A DNA stretch of 41,639 nt from an uncultured Spartobacteria bacterium (GCA_903929475.1 CAIYUV010000202.1:1-41639), one strand, 5' to 3'. Shown: positions 24,383-33,011, numbered from the stretch's first letter. Numbers and translations are program-made. The notes: generated by a model from the sequence alone, not told the origin.

Positions 24383-25726
24383 TCAGGGCAGTGCCGGTGT
24401 TTTGAAAAAGAAAGGGTCAATCGAGAAAGGGACTTTCTTCGTGCCGAGGAGCGCCGGGTCGCGCAGGAAGACGGGCTGCTGCGGAAAATCGGTCGTGTCG
24501 TTCGACGCGGAGAATGTGCCGTAGAAAGTGTTGCCGACCGCGACGAGATCCTCGTAGTCGCCGATGTAGGGATCGAAGTCCGAGACGAGCGACTGGTCCG
24601 CAAATTTTGAAAGAAGGAGGTCGGTGTTGCTGGTGAAGTTGTTGGACGACTGGACAAGATGGGTTTCGAGGTTCGTGCCGTCGTAACTCGTGTATAGCAG
24701 GCCGACGGTGCCGTTCGCAGCGATGGCAAGAGCGGGGAGAGCACTGTCGGCGGGAGTGGTAAAGATTTTACTCCAGCTCGCGCCGGAATCCGTCGAGAGA
24801 TGCACGACGACGACGATGTTGCCGCTCTGGACCGCAGCGTAAGCCACCGCGACGCGCGCGGGATTATTTGGATCCACCGCGATGGAAAGATCCGAGCCGA
24901 GCCGCTCCTGACCGATGCTCCCCTGTGGAAAAGTCTCGCCGGTGGCGACTGCCTTGCCTGCGCCAGATACGCCGAGATCCATGAAGTTGTGTGCGCCGCC
25001 CGCGTCGTCACGCACGATGACGATATCGCCCGTTTCGTCCTGGTTTGCATCCACATGGTTATATCGTTGAAACACGGCATAGACTGTGTCGCCACGTGCA
25101 GCCACGCGCACCGCAGAACCGTCCGAGCCATCGCCTGGCACGTTGCGTTCGATCACCGTGTTTTGCCACGTGAGTCCACCGTCGCGGGACTGCCGCACGC
25201 TTGCAGTCTTGGTGCTTTGGCTGAGGTCATTGAAGGCGACATAAATGCGGTCAACCCCCTCGACAAACGCGGCCTCGGTCCAAGGCTGAACCGGCCCGTC
25301 GCCGCCGGGACGATAGACGCTGTGCGCCACGCCACGGAACGCGCTCTTAATTGTCGGATCGTGCAGACGGAGGGTGCCGATCGCAGACCCGCTGCGCGTA
25401 AGCGTGGTCATGTATGCATTAAAAGGCCCGCCCCAGCCGATGCTGATGTCGCCAGCGGGCACTTTTTGAAGCAGCGCCCAACTCGTGCCGCCGTTTTTAG
25501 AAATAAAAATCGGATTTCCCCCATTGCCGAACGCGCTGATGACGATCTTCGTCGGGTCGGCGGGATTTAAGGCAATATTCGGTTCCGAGTTTTGCGCGTG
25601 TTCGTTTTGCTGCGCCTTGGGGATGATGTCCACGATGGTGGTCTGCGCGAACAGTGCTGAGGTGGACAGTGCGATGGAGAACAGGGCGAGGTATGATTTC
25701 ACGTTCGCGAAGCTGGAAACGTTCAT
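24383..25726 (-). CDS. secreted Asp-box (sialidase/BNR-type) beta-propeller protein
   Basis: A 447-residue protein with a signal peptide (about 1-28, ending TSALFAQ). Three Asp-box motifs are visible: SKNGGTSW, SRDGGLTW and STDSGASW. These mark the turns of a sialidase-type six-bladed propeller. The catalytic Arg triad and Tyr/Glu pair of true sialidases are not obvious, so this may be a structural or binding propeller rather than an enzyme. The C-terminal part (SDFDPYIGDYEDLVAVGNTF) matches propeller proteins of similar type. The ATG at 25726 is chosen for the signal peptide. It is divergent from the CBS-domain gene. Confidence 0.8.
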   Translation of the reverse strand: MNVSSFANVKSYLALFSIALSTSALFAQTTIVDIIPKAQQNEHAQNSEPNIALNPADPTKIVISAFGNGGNPIFISKNGGTSWALLQKVPAGDISIGWGGPFNAYMTTLTRSGSAIGTLRLHDPTIKSAFRGVAHSVYRPGGDGPVQPWTEAAFVEGVDRIYVAFNDLSQSTKTASVRQSRDGGLTWQNTVIERNVPGDGSDGSAVRVAARGDTVYAVFQRYNHVDANQDETGDIVIVRDDAGGAHNFMDLGVSGAGKAVATGETFPQGSIGQERLGSDLSIAVDPNNPARVAVAYAAVQSGNIVVVVHLSTDSGASWSKIFTTPADSALPALAIAANGTVGLLYTSYDGTNLETHLVQSSNNFTSNTDLLLSKFADQSLVSDFDPYIGDYEDLVAVGNTFYGTFSASNDTTDFPQQPVFLRDPALLGTKKVPFSIDPFFFKTPALP

Positions 25727-25821
25727 CCTGTGAGTCAAGTGTCGGTGACAAACCGCCAATGTTTGGAGAGTCCCGGAGGCTCCAACCATCCAGCATGCGA
25801 CAGAACAAAAACAACGATACC

Positions 25822-26244
25822 ATGAAACGCAACGAACCCGTCTCCAAAATCATGAGCACCAAGCTCGTCACCATTCACCACGGCGAGCCGGTCTCCAAAG
25901 TCCGCCAGCTCATTCGCGAGCACGGCGTGCATCACGTCCCCGTCGTCAGCGGGCAGAAGCTCGTCGGCATCGTCAGCAATACCGACGTTCTCCGCGTCAG
26001 CTTCGGCGACGCATTTCACACCGACGAACGCACCGTGGACGCCACGCTCGACCACACGATGACGCTGGAACAGCTCATGGAAAAAGACCCCGTCTCAGTG
26101 CGTGAAAACGCGCCCATCCGCGAAGCCGCGCAAATCCTCTCGCAGGGAAATTTCCACTCCCTGCCAGTCGTCGGCGACGGCAGCAAACTCGTCGGAATGG
26201 TCACATCCACCGACCTCATCCGCTACCTGCTGGAGCAGTTCTAG
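25822..26244 (+). CDS. CBS-domain-pair protein
   Basis: A 140-residue protein made of two CBS motifs (about 8-65 and 78-138), with HVPVVSGQKLVGIVSNTDVLR and SLPVVGDGSKLVGMVTSTDLIR as the characteristic ends of each. Such stand-alone pairs bind adenine nucleotides and act as energy or redox sensors for partner proteins. There is no fused enzyme domain. The ATG at 25822 is chosen; a second in-frame ATG at 25795 adds nine polar residues. It converges on the LRR gene with 16 bp between the stops, leaving no room for a terminator. Confidence 0.92.
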   Translation: MKRNEPVSKIMSTKLVTIHHGEPVSKVRQLIREHGVHHVPVVSGQKLVGIVSNTDVLRVSFGDAFHTDERTVDATLDHTMTLEQLMEKDPVSVRENAPIREAAQILSQGNFHSLPVVGDGSKLVGMVTSTDLIRYLLEQF

Positions 26245-26260
26245 TCCGCTCCCGCGCTGG

Positions 26261-28120
26261 CTACTCGGTCGCCTCCTCGGGGATCTCTTCATCGGGCTCA
26301 CGGCCCATGAGTTGAGCCGCGAGGTCGCGGCTGTGCGGGAGAAACCAGACTTCGTTGAGTGTGAACGAGCCCATCATGCTGTAATTGTCAGCTAGTGGGT
26401 GTTCGTCATCGAGGAACCGGGGCGGCGGCTCGGGTTTTTCCTTGATGGCGATGTCTCCGTCATCCTCCGCGCCGTCGTCGTCCTCGCATTCCCTTTCCCA
26501 CGGCGGCTCCGGGAGGGGAGTGGGTTCGTCGGGGGAGAATTCCTCGGGAGTGATCTCGGCGCCTTCCTGCTTCTTGAGTTCGAGGCGGTGGAGACGTTCG
26601 AGGTATTCAGCGCGGTCACGTTTGTTCCGTTCGTATTCAGCTTCGTCCTGCTCCTGTTCGAATCTTTCCCGCAGTTCGCGCTGGGCTGGGGTCTCTTCAA
26701 TAGGCGGGACCGTGAGGGAGATCATGAAGTGACCGTAGTTGTAGTCGTCGTGCAGGGCCGCCATGCATTCGCGCACAGTGTCTATGATCAGCGGGAGTTT
26801 TCCCACGCACTCGAAGGATTCGAGCGTGAAGCTGAGGGAGCGGTAAAGCCCGTTGGTATATGCTTTGCCCCAGTCGCTGTGGCCGATCTTTTGTGAAATG
26901 AGTTGCTGAAGATATGCGCCCACCCAGCGTCCTTCGCTCTCGCGCAGCCCGGTGTCTATGGCGCCGGTTTCGCCGGGCGAGTGTTGCTCTTCCTTTCGGG
27001 AAGGATGCATTTTGTATGGTGCGACGATTATGCGCAGGGGCGGGATGGGGCGGGGCTCTGGGGCGAGGTAGAGATCGTCGCACGGTTGGAGGCCCGCCTG
27101 GATCGCGCTCACTTCCATCTCCACGGGCGGGCAGTTCTGGATGACGAGTTCGCGCAATGCGGGTGCCTCGGCGAGTGGGGAAAAATCGCGCGGCACGTCG
27201 GGGTATACGTCGTGCCTCGGCCCCATTTTCAAATAGTGCAGCTTCGGCAGCCGTGCGAGCGGCGTGATGTCGCGGGGCATCTTGTCCGGGTCGAGGTGGG
27301 AGTCGGGCTCCACAGTCAGGCAGGTCAGTTCTTTCAGCGCGACGAGCGGTGCGAAGCTCTCGACGGGGCCGTGCAGATCGAGGTTTCGCAGGAGGGGCAT
27401 GTGCTCGATGCCGTCGAGCTTTTCCGCGCCCTTGAGCGTGAGGAATTCGCAGGATGGAAAATGAGGAAGATCCGCCACGTCGCGCGCTGCGAGCGGCATG
27501 CAGTAGAGCGCGCCTTTGCGGACGTTGGGGAAGGTGGCCCCGCGCGGCAGCGCATGGAGGTTGCCGCTGAGTGTAAGTTCTTCGAGCTGCGTGAGGGTTT
27601 CGATGCCGCGAAAGTCCGGCCAGTGGCAGTTGAAATTGAGGCTCAATTCCCGCAGCGCCGTGCAGCGGGCCAGCGGGGTGTAATCGCGGCAGTGGGAGTT
27701 ATAATGAACACTGCCCGCGTAACCGAGCGTGAGCTTTCGCAGCCGTGGCAACAGCGCGAGCGGCTCCACGCTGGTTATCTCGCATTCGGTGCAAAGGTGG
27801 ATCTCCTCCAGCGAATCCATGAAGCCCAGCGCCGCAACGTTGCGGATGGGGCGGTCGCTATGGAAATACCAGGATGTTTCCGTTGAGAGATACTCCACGG
27901 CCTTGAGGAGGGACTCCTCAGTGTAGTGAGGGTCGTAGGCGGGGTTCAGCTTGCGCTCGCGGCGGCGGGTCATGCTTTCATCCATCGTCTCGGTCTCAAA
28001 TTTTTTTCGTTTCCAATTCCACCGTCTCACGCCCGTCTCGACGAGCACTTCGACGGTGCAGCGCTCCTCCACGGTGCGTGAACCGTCGAGCGCCCAGCGG
28101 ATGAAAGCATCGGTATCCAT
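26261..28120 (-). CDS. leucine-rich-repeat protein with charged C-terminal region
   Basis: A 619-residue cytoplasmic-looking protein with no signal peptide. The first about 90 residues are polar with DESMTRRRERKLNP. A curved array of irregular leucine-rich repeats spans about 95-360, with units such as LRKLTLGYAGSVHY, LRELSLNFNC, LEELTLSGNLHALPRG and LRNLDLHGP. A second domain (about 380-490, GAYLQQLISQKIGHSDWGKAY) is not recognised. Residues about 495-560 form a charged coiled coil and the tail is acidic. No enzyme motif is seen; a protein-binding role is inferred. The ATG at 28120 is chosen because the frame further upstream overlaps thrS. Confidence 0.75.
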   Translation of the reverse strand: MDTDAFIRWALDGSRTVEERCTVEVLVETGVRRWNWKRKKFETETMDESMTRRRERKLNPAYDPHYTEESLLKAVEYLSTETSWYFHSDRPIRNVAALGFMDSLEEIHLCTECEITSVEPLALLPRLRKLTLGYAGSVHYNSHCRDYTPLARCTALRELSLNFNCHWPDFRGIETLTQLEELTLSGNLHALPRGATFPNVRKGALYCMPLAARDVADLPHFPSCEFLTLKGAEKLDGIEHMPLLRNLDLHGPVESFAPLVALKELTCLTVEPDSHLDPDKMPRDITPLARLPKLHYLKMGPRHDVYPDVPRDFSPLAEAPALRELVIQNCPPVEMEVSAIQAGLQPCDDLYLAPEPRPIPPLRIIVAPYKMHPSRKEEQHSPGETGAIDTGLRESEGRWVGAYLQQLISQKIGHSDWGKAYTNGLYRSLSFTLESFECVGKLPLIIDTVRECMAALHDDYNYGHFMISLTVPPIEETPAQRELRERFEQEQDEAEYERNKRDRAEYLERLHRLELKKQEGAEITPEEFSPDEPTPLPEPPWERECEDDDGAEDDGDIAIKEKPEPPPRFLDDEHPLADNYSMMGSFTLNEVWFLPHSRDLAAQLMGREPDEEIPEEATE

Positions 28121-28176
28121 GGCGGTGGCACATTTACGAAAACGTGCGCCGCCGCACCAGTAAGAAGTCTCCCCGG

Positions 28177-30198
28177 CTAAGCCCGGCGTTCTTTGATCGC
28201 TGTGAGGATGTCTGCGACGGCTTCGTTGCGGGGTTTCGCGCCGATGTTTCCTTTGCCGTGCAGGCGGAGGCTGACGTTGCCGGCCTCGAGGTCGCGTCCG
28301 CCGATGACGAGCATCGTGTGGACTTTGCGCTGCTCGGCGTCGGCGATTTTCGCCTTCATCGGGTCGGTGCCGTAATCGCCCACGGCGCGGACGCCCTGTG
28401 CGCGGAGTTCCTCGACGATGCCGCGTGCGTAGGCGACGAGCGGTTCCTCGACACCGATGGTGATCACGCGCACCTGCTCCGGCGCGAGCCAGAGCGGGAA
28501 ATTTCCGGCGTAGTGCTCGATGAGGAAGCCGATGAATCGCTCGTGCGTGCCGAGCGGCGCGCGGTGGATGCAGAGTGGGGTCTGCTGTGTGTTGTCGCTC
28601 GCGCGGTAGTTGAGCCCGAAACGCGCGGGCACGGCGAAGTCCACCTGATTCGTGGCGATGGTGAATTCCTTGCCGATGGCGCTCCACACTTGCACGTCAA
28701 TCTTCGGCCCGTAGAACGCGGCCTCGTTCGCCACTTCGACGTAGTTGATGCCGGATTTGATGAGGACGCTGCGCACCATGTCTTCGGTTTTTTTCCAAAG
28801 CGCGGGCTCGTCCACGAATTTCTGCCCGAGCTTGGCCGGGTCGTGCGTGGAGAAGCGCATCTGGTATTTTTCAAAGCCGAAGATGCGGAAGTATTTCAAA
28901 TACATCTCGTTCACCGCGCGGAATTCGTCCTCGAACTGCGCCTCGGTGCAGTAAATGTGGGCGTCGTTCATCTGCATCGAGCGGACGCGCATGAGGCCCA
29001 TCAATTCGCCCGATTGCTCGTAGCGGTAGCAGGTGCCGTATTCGGCGAGTCGCAGCGGCAAATCGCGATAGCTGCGCGGCAATGCGCCGAAAATTTTGTG
29101 ATGATGGGGGCAGTTCATCGCTTTGAGGTAGTAGCGGTCGCCGAGTTTTAAGAGGGCTGACTCCAACTCGCGTTCGTGCTCCGTTAGTTTCAGATATCGC
29201 TTTGCCTCCGGTCTCTCTGGCGCTGGATCGAATAATACACTTTTTGAAAAGTCGGGGCCATGCTGGTCTTGAAGCGACAACAACTCCTGCAGCACATCGC
29301 TATATTCTTTTTCTAGCTTATTCTTTTGCTCCTTATCGTGTTGTTCGATCAGTTCCATCGGCGGGAACATGCTCTCCGCGTAATACGGCAGATGCCCGCT
29401 TGTGAGATACATGTTCTCCCGCGCGAGGTGCGGCGTGCGCACGCGATCGTATCCGGCGGCGAACTCGGTTTCCTTCGCCAGCTTTTCCAATTCCTCGATG
29501 AGCACCGTGCCGTTCGGCAGCCACAGCGGGAGGCCGGGGCCTACATCGTCGTCGAACGTGAATAGCTCCATCTCCTTGCCGAGCTTGCGGTGGTCGCGCT
29601 TCTTCGCCTCTTCGAGCATCGTGAAATACTCTTCGAGCTGCGTCTTGTTTTTGAACGCTGTGCCGTAGATGCGCTGGAGCTGCGGGTTTTTTTCATCGCC
29701 CTTCCAGTAGGCGCTCGCGACGTGCGTGAGCCGGAATGCACCGATGTTGCCCGTGCGCATCACGTGCGGCCCGGCGCACAGATCGAGGAAGTCACCGTTG
29801 CGGAAGAGCGAGATTTCCTCGCCCTCCGGGATGTCCGCGAGATTGCCGATTTTAAATTTGCTCACATTGCCCGGCCGTTCGCTCAAGCCGCCGAGCCGTC
29901 CGCTTTCCGCCATCGCGATTGCCTCCGCGCGCGTCACGACTGTGCGCTCGAAGACGTTATTCGCTTTGATCTCCTTTTTCATCTCCTCCTCGATGCGTGG
30001 GAAATCCTCCGGCGTGATGCGGTGCGCCATATCGAGGTCGTAGTAAAAGCCATTCTCCACCGGCGGCCCCGCAGCGAATTGTGCATCCGGCCAGATGCGC
30101 AAGATGGCCGTGGCGAGCACGTGCGCCGCGCTGTGGCGGAGCCGTTCGATGTCGGTCATCGCGTTGCGTTGTTCGAGAGATTTGCGTTCGTCGGACAT
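28177..30198 (-). CDS. thrS: threonyl-tRNA synthetase lacking the TGS domain
   Basis: Charges tRNA-Thr. The 673-residue protein starts directly at the editing domain (HSAAH, His22/His26; LCAGPHV supplies the other two editing residues), so the usual N-terminal TGS domain is absent. The catalytic core shows GPGLPLWLPNGT, MNCPHHH with the zinc Cys, GLMRVRSMQMNDAHIYC and motif 3 LGTHERFIGFLIEHYAG. The anticodon-binding domain ends the protein. Between SMFPPMEL and YYLKAMNCP there are about 70 extra residues (about 283-351), partly coiled coil, encoded by visibly AT-richer DNA around 29200-29345. ATG 30198 is the first start ahead of the editing domain; the open frame above it overlaps the divergent methyltransferase gene. 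Confidence 0.95.
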   Translation of the reverse strand: MSDERKSLEQRNAMTDIERLRHSAAHVLATAILRIWPDAQFAAGPPVENGFYYDLDMAHRITPEDFPRIEEEMKKEIKANNVFERTVVTRAEAIAMAESGRLGGLSERPGNVSKFKIGNLADIPEGEEISLFRNGDFLDLCAGPHVMRTGNIGAFRLTHVASAYWKGDEKNPQLQRIYGTAFKNKTQLEEYFTMLEEAKKRDHRKLGKEMELFTFDDDVGPGLPLWLPNGTVLIEELEKLAKETEFAAGYDRVRTPHLARENMYLTSGHLPYYAESMFPPMELIEQHDKEQKNKLEKEYSDVLQELLSLQDQHGPDFSKSVLFDPAPERPEAKRYLKLTEHERELESALLKLGDRYYLKAMNCPHHHKIFGALPRSYRDLPLRLAEYGTCYRYEQSGELMGLMRVRSMQMNDAHIYCTEAQFEDEFRAVNEMYLKYFRIFGFEKYQMRFSTHDPAKLGQKFVDEPALWKKTEDMVRSVLIKSGINYVEVANEAAFYGPKIDVQVWSAIGKEFTIATNQVDFAVPARFGLNYRASDNTQQTPLCIHRAPLGTHERFIGFLIEHYAGNFPLWLAPEQVRVITIGVEEPLVAYARGIVEELRAQGVRAVGDYGTDPMKAKIADAEQRKVHTMLVIGGRDLEAGNVSLRLHGKGNIGAKPRNEAVADILTAIKERRA

Positions 30199-30366
30199 AA
30201 AATGGGGCGCGAAGCTAGCGGAAGCACGCGTGTCAGCAAGAACGGACACGGCGGCGCTTGCCCGGCGCGGTGATTCTGGCATGAAGGACGCATCGCACAG
30301 CACGACTCCGATTATCAGCTTCTCGACAGCGGCGGGTTTCAGAAACTCGAACGCTTCGGCGACATC

Positions 30367-31149
30367 GTGCTCGCGCGTCCTTGCGCGCAGGCGGTGTGGC
30401 AGCCTTCGCAGCCCGGCGCGTGGCGTGCAGCGACGGCGACTTTCTCGCGCGAAAATGGCAACCGCTGGCAGGGGCGCGAGCGTTTTCCGGCGACATGGGT
30501 CATCGCGGTGGATGGTGTGAAATTTCAGCTCAGCTCCACGGACTTCGGGCATCTCGGGATTTTCCCCGAGCAGCGCGACCAATGGCGGCGCATCGCGGAG
30601 GACTGCGCCGCATTTCACAAACGCCACGGTCGCCCGGCGCGGGTGCTGAATCTTTTCGCCTACTCCGGCGGTAGCACGCTCGCCGCTGCGTGCGCAGGCG
30701 CGGAAGTCTGCCATGTGGATGCGTCGAAAGGAATGGTCGAGTGGGCGCGCAAAAACGCCGCGCTGAACGGACTTCAGGATCGGCCCGTCCGCTGGATCGT
30801 GGATGACGTGACGAAGTTCCTCGAACGCGAACTGCGCCGGGGTCAGCGTTACGACCTGCTCATCCTCGATCCGCCCAGCTATGGACGTGGTGCGAAAGGG
30901 GAAGTCTTCAAAATCGAGCACCACTTGCCGGATCTGCTCTCTTTGCTCGCAAAGTTGTTTTCCACGGAGCCGCTGGGCGTCCTCATTTCCTGCCACACGC
31001 CGGAGCTGACGCCCATTTCGCTGCATCATCTGTTGCAGCAGGCATTCGGGAAAAACGGCACGCTCGAACACGGCGAAATGCTACTGCGCGGCGAAGCCGA
31101 CGTTCTGCCCGTTCCGAGCGGAAGTTTCTGCCGCTGGACTGCGAAGTGA
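30367..31149 (+). CDS. RlmI-like class I SAM-dependent rRNA methyltransferase
   Basis: The visible SAM-binding core has RVLNLFAYSGGSTLAAACAG (motif I), VCHVDASKGMVEWARKNA and LLILDPPSYGRG (motif IV), matching the RlmI/RlmK group of 23S rRNA methyltransferases; the N-terminal PUA domain is absent. GTG at 30367 is the first standard start, but typical family sequence already begins upstream at 30310 (DYQLLDSGGFQKLERFGDIV). That extension opens after a TGA at 30271 with no ATG, GTG or TTG in frame. An ATG exists at 30281 one frame away. Either a non-standard start is used, the N-terminus is dispensable, or there is a one-base indel near 30290. Confidence 0.82.
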   Translation: MLARPCAQAVWQPSQPGAWRAATATFSRENGNRWQGRERFPATWVIAVDGVKFQLSSTDFGHLGIFPEQRDQWRRIAEDCAAFHKRHGRPARVLNLFAYSGGSTLAAACAGAEVCHVDASKGMVEWARKNAALNGLQDRPVRWIVDDVTKFLERELRRGQRYDLLILDPPSYGRGAKGEVFKIEHHLPDLLSLLAKLFSTEPLGVLISCHTPELTPISLHHLLQQAFGKNGTLEHGEMLLRGEADVLPVPSGSFCRWTAK

Positions 31150-31153
31150 CCGA

Positions 31154-31258
31154 CTAGGCTTTTGCCTTCGAGGATTTCTTCGCGTCCTGTAAGCGGTCGT
31201 TTTTCATGCGGCGCGCTTTGCGTTTCTTGACGTTGTTTTTGCCTTTGCAGTGTCCCAT
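31154..31258 (-). CDS. 34-residue highly basic small protein
   Basis: ATG at 31258 to TAG gives MGHCKGKNNVKKRKARRMKN and 14 further residues ending KKSSKAKA. About half the residues are Lys or Arg, with one His-Cys pair near the start. Such composition is typical of small ribosome- or nucleic-acid-associated proteins. I do not recognise the family. It sits in a 278-bp gap between two plus-strand genes and is too short for most gene callers. The open frame and composition are the evidence; a chance frame remains possible. Confidence 0.45.
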   Translation of the reverse strand: MGHCKGKNNVKKRKARRMKNDRLQDAKKSSKAKA

Positions 31259-31427
31259 GCGGGTGAACAAACCGGTATTGCGGGTGAAAGCCAAGAGGAT
31301 TCGCCCCGCGTTTTGCGATCTTGCCATGTCAATGTTCTCGCGTAATCACCGACTGCGTCCAAAGTCGTATTCTCATTCGTAGGAAATTACCCGCCATTCA
31401 CCCGCAGAAACAGACACAAACCACACC

Positions 31428-31829
31428 ATGAAACACATCCTCATCACACTCGTCGCCATTCTTGGCTTCACCCCTCCCGGCGCGTTTGCGCAGGAAGACG
31501 GCGGCTCGCTGCCATTTGCCGTGAGCCTCGGCGGAAAGGCTGCGACTCACACCAAGGGCGAGGCCTTTGCCAAAATCACCGACGCGGTCGCTTCGGATGC
31601 GTCCATTGAAGTCGGTTCCAAGGCCGAAATGATCATCCTCAATGTCCACAAGGCCAAAGCCAACGGCACATCGGACGAGGCATCTGCGGGAGCGATCATC
31701 ATTTTGCAAGGCACCAACAAAGGCTCCCTCGACAAGACGATGGACAAACAAAAGCTCGCCGCCGGAAAATATTTCCTCAGCGTCGTCGCCGATGGCAAAA
31801 CCGCCAGCATCCAATTCAGCATCAAATAA
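31428..31829 (+). CDS. secreted hypothetical protein
   Basis: A 133-residue protein with a signal peptide (MKHILITLVAILGFTPPGAFA). The mature part shows alternating strands (LPFAVSLGGKAATHTKG, IEVGSKAEMIILNVHKA, KYFLSVVADGKTASIQFSIK), suggesting a small all-beta sandwich. No catalytic or metal-binding motif is visible. It is followed four bases later by the Sm-like gene at 31834, so the two form a short operon ending at the terminator at 32141. It was not assigned to a family. Confidence 0.75.
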   Translation: MKHILITLVAILGFTPPGAFAQEDGGSLPFAVSLGGKAATHTKGEAFAKITDAVASDASIEVGSKAEMIILNVHKAKANGTSDEASAGAIIILQGTNKGSLDKTMDKQKLAAGKYFLSVVADGKTASIQFSIK

Positions 31830-31833
31830 CACC

Positions 31834-32112
31834 ATGAAAACACTCCGCATCCTCACTCTCCTCACCACATTCACCTGCGCGGCGATGGCCGACGGGAAAT
31901 TCGACGCCGCCGACACCACGGCGAGCGCGCTCAAAAAGCAGGTCGGCCAGAAGGTCGAACTCCGCATGAAGTCGGGCGAAAAAATCGTCGGCAAACTTGA
32001 AGCAGTCGGCGACAAGGCCGCACACGTCACCGCGCTCAGCGGGATGGAACTCTTCGAGGCCGTCGTGTCGCTCGACGACATCAGCGCGGTCATCTACCGC
32101 ACTGCAAAATAA
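31834..32112 (+). CDS. secreted protein with Sm/LSm-like fold
   Basis: A 92-residue protein with a signal peptide (MKTLRILTLLTTFTCAAMA). The mature 73 residues follow the Sm pattern: a helix (TTASALKKQ), then GQKVELRMKSGEKIVGKLEAV, a short loop, and AVVSLDDISAVIY as the final strand pair. Cytoplasmic Sm/Hfq proteins bind RNA; an exported one must do something else, for example oligomerise or bind a small molecule or protein. It is co-transcribed with the secreted gene just upstream and followed by a terminator. The fold assignment rests on pattern only. Confidence 0.72.
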   Translation: MKTLRILTLLTTFTCAAMADGKFDAADTTASALKKQVGQKVELRMKSGEKIVGKLEAVGDKAAHVTALSGMELFEAVVSLDDISAVIYRTAK

Positions 32113-32140
32113 TCCGCGCCCGCTAGACGCCAAAAATCAC

Positions 32141-32173
32141 AACGGGTCAGCCATCACCGGCTGGCCCGTTTTT
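32141..32173 (+). terminator. rho-independent terminator after the Sm-like gene
   Basis: AACGGGTCAGCC and GGCTGGCCCGTT form a 12-bp stem with one G:T pair and a 6-base loop (ATCACC), running into TTTTT. It closes the two-gene secreted-protein operon; the next gene begins only 7 bp later, so that gene must have its own promoter or rely on read-through. Confidence 0.85.
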
Positions 32174-32179
32174 GCACAC

Positions 32180-32974
32180 ATGATTCTCATCCGCACATTG
32201 CTCGTCCTTTTTCTCGCATCGGTCCCGGCCTTTGCTGCGGATGCGCGTCGGGTCGTTTGGAAAAAAGTTTCCGCAGCGGATTACTCGCCCGACCAAATCG
32301 CGGCGGCGGGGCGGCTGGCGCTCTATGCGATTTTTGCGAACAACAGCTACATTGAGACACTGCGGCGTCCGCATTTTGAACTCCCGCGCGGCTGGTCGCT
32401 GAATGACTCGCTGGGCGTGGACGATAAGAAATCCGGCCTGCACTACGAAGTTTGGGAGCACCGCGCGCTGGGCCTGTTCGTGGATGAAGTCGTGGTCGCA
32501 TTTCGCGGGACGGAGGATGCGCGCGACTGGGAGCACGGCAATCTCGGCAGCAAACAGTTTGAACTCGTGGATGCGACATTCCCGTGCGTGCTGGCGAACT
32601 ACCGTCTCACCCGCATTACGACGGTCGGGCACTCGCTGGGCGGTGGCCTCGCGTTGCATTGCTCACTGAAATGGCCGGGCGTCTCCGCGTTTGGCTTCAA
32701 TCCTTCGACGCACGTGCATCAGCGCCACAAGTTGCTGGAAAATCCGCGCGAGATTGCGGAGGAGCGCGGCGACCCGCTCGCTGTGCAGCGCAAAATCCGG
32801 GGATGCCTGCCGAATGTCCGCCGCTGGAAGTATGACTTTGTCCGTGGAGCGGATCATTTCAGCTACTCGCTTGCAGCCGGGTTACTCACGCTTGGCGCGA
32901 CGTCGGATGGACGGTTCGCCTCACTGCTCGCGGCGCAAAAAGCGAAAGGTTTGCCGTTACCGCCTGCTCGCTGA
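32180..32974 (+). CDS. secreted class-3 lipase-like protein
   Basis: A 264-residue protein with a signal peptide (MILIRTLLVLFLASVPAFA). The nucleophile elbow is VGHSLGGGLA with Ser152, preceded by EVVVAFRGTEDARDW, the conserved strand of lipase class 3 enzymes. The likely acid and base follow in the last third; GADHFSYSL provides a candidate His. Substrates could be lipids or other esters. It starts 7 bp after a strong terminator, so its promoter must lie within the upstream operon or the terminator must leak. A 37-bp gap leads to the rRNA methyltransferase. Confidence 0.85.
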   Translation: MILIRTLLVLFLASVPAFAADARRVVWKKVSAADYSPDQIAAAGRLALYAIFANNSYIETLRRPHFELPRGWSLNDSLGVDDKKSGLHYEVWEHRALGLFVDEVVVAFRGTEDARDWEHGNLGSKQFELVDATFPCVLANYRLTRITTVGHSLGGGLALHCSLKWPGVSAFGFNPSTHVHQRHKLLENPREIAEERGDPLAVQRKIRGCLPNVRRWKYDFVRGADHFSYSLAAGLLTLGATSDGRFASLLAAQKAKGLPLPPAR

Positions 32975-33011
32975 CATTGCGTCGCAGGCACGGCCCGCTA
33001 ATGGTGTCTGC

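Noticed and set aside
30399-31071. Minus-strand extension of thrS by about 290 codons
   Set aside because: It is antisense to the methyltransferase and has no synthetase or TGS-like sequence; thrS starts at 30198.
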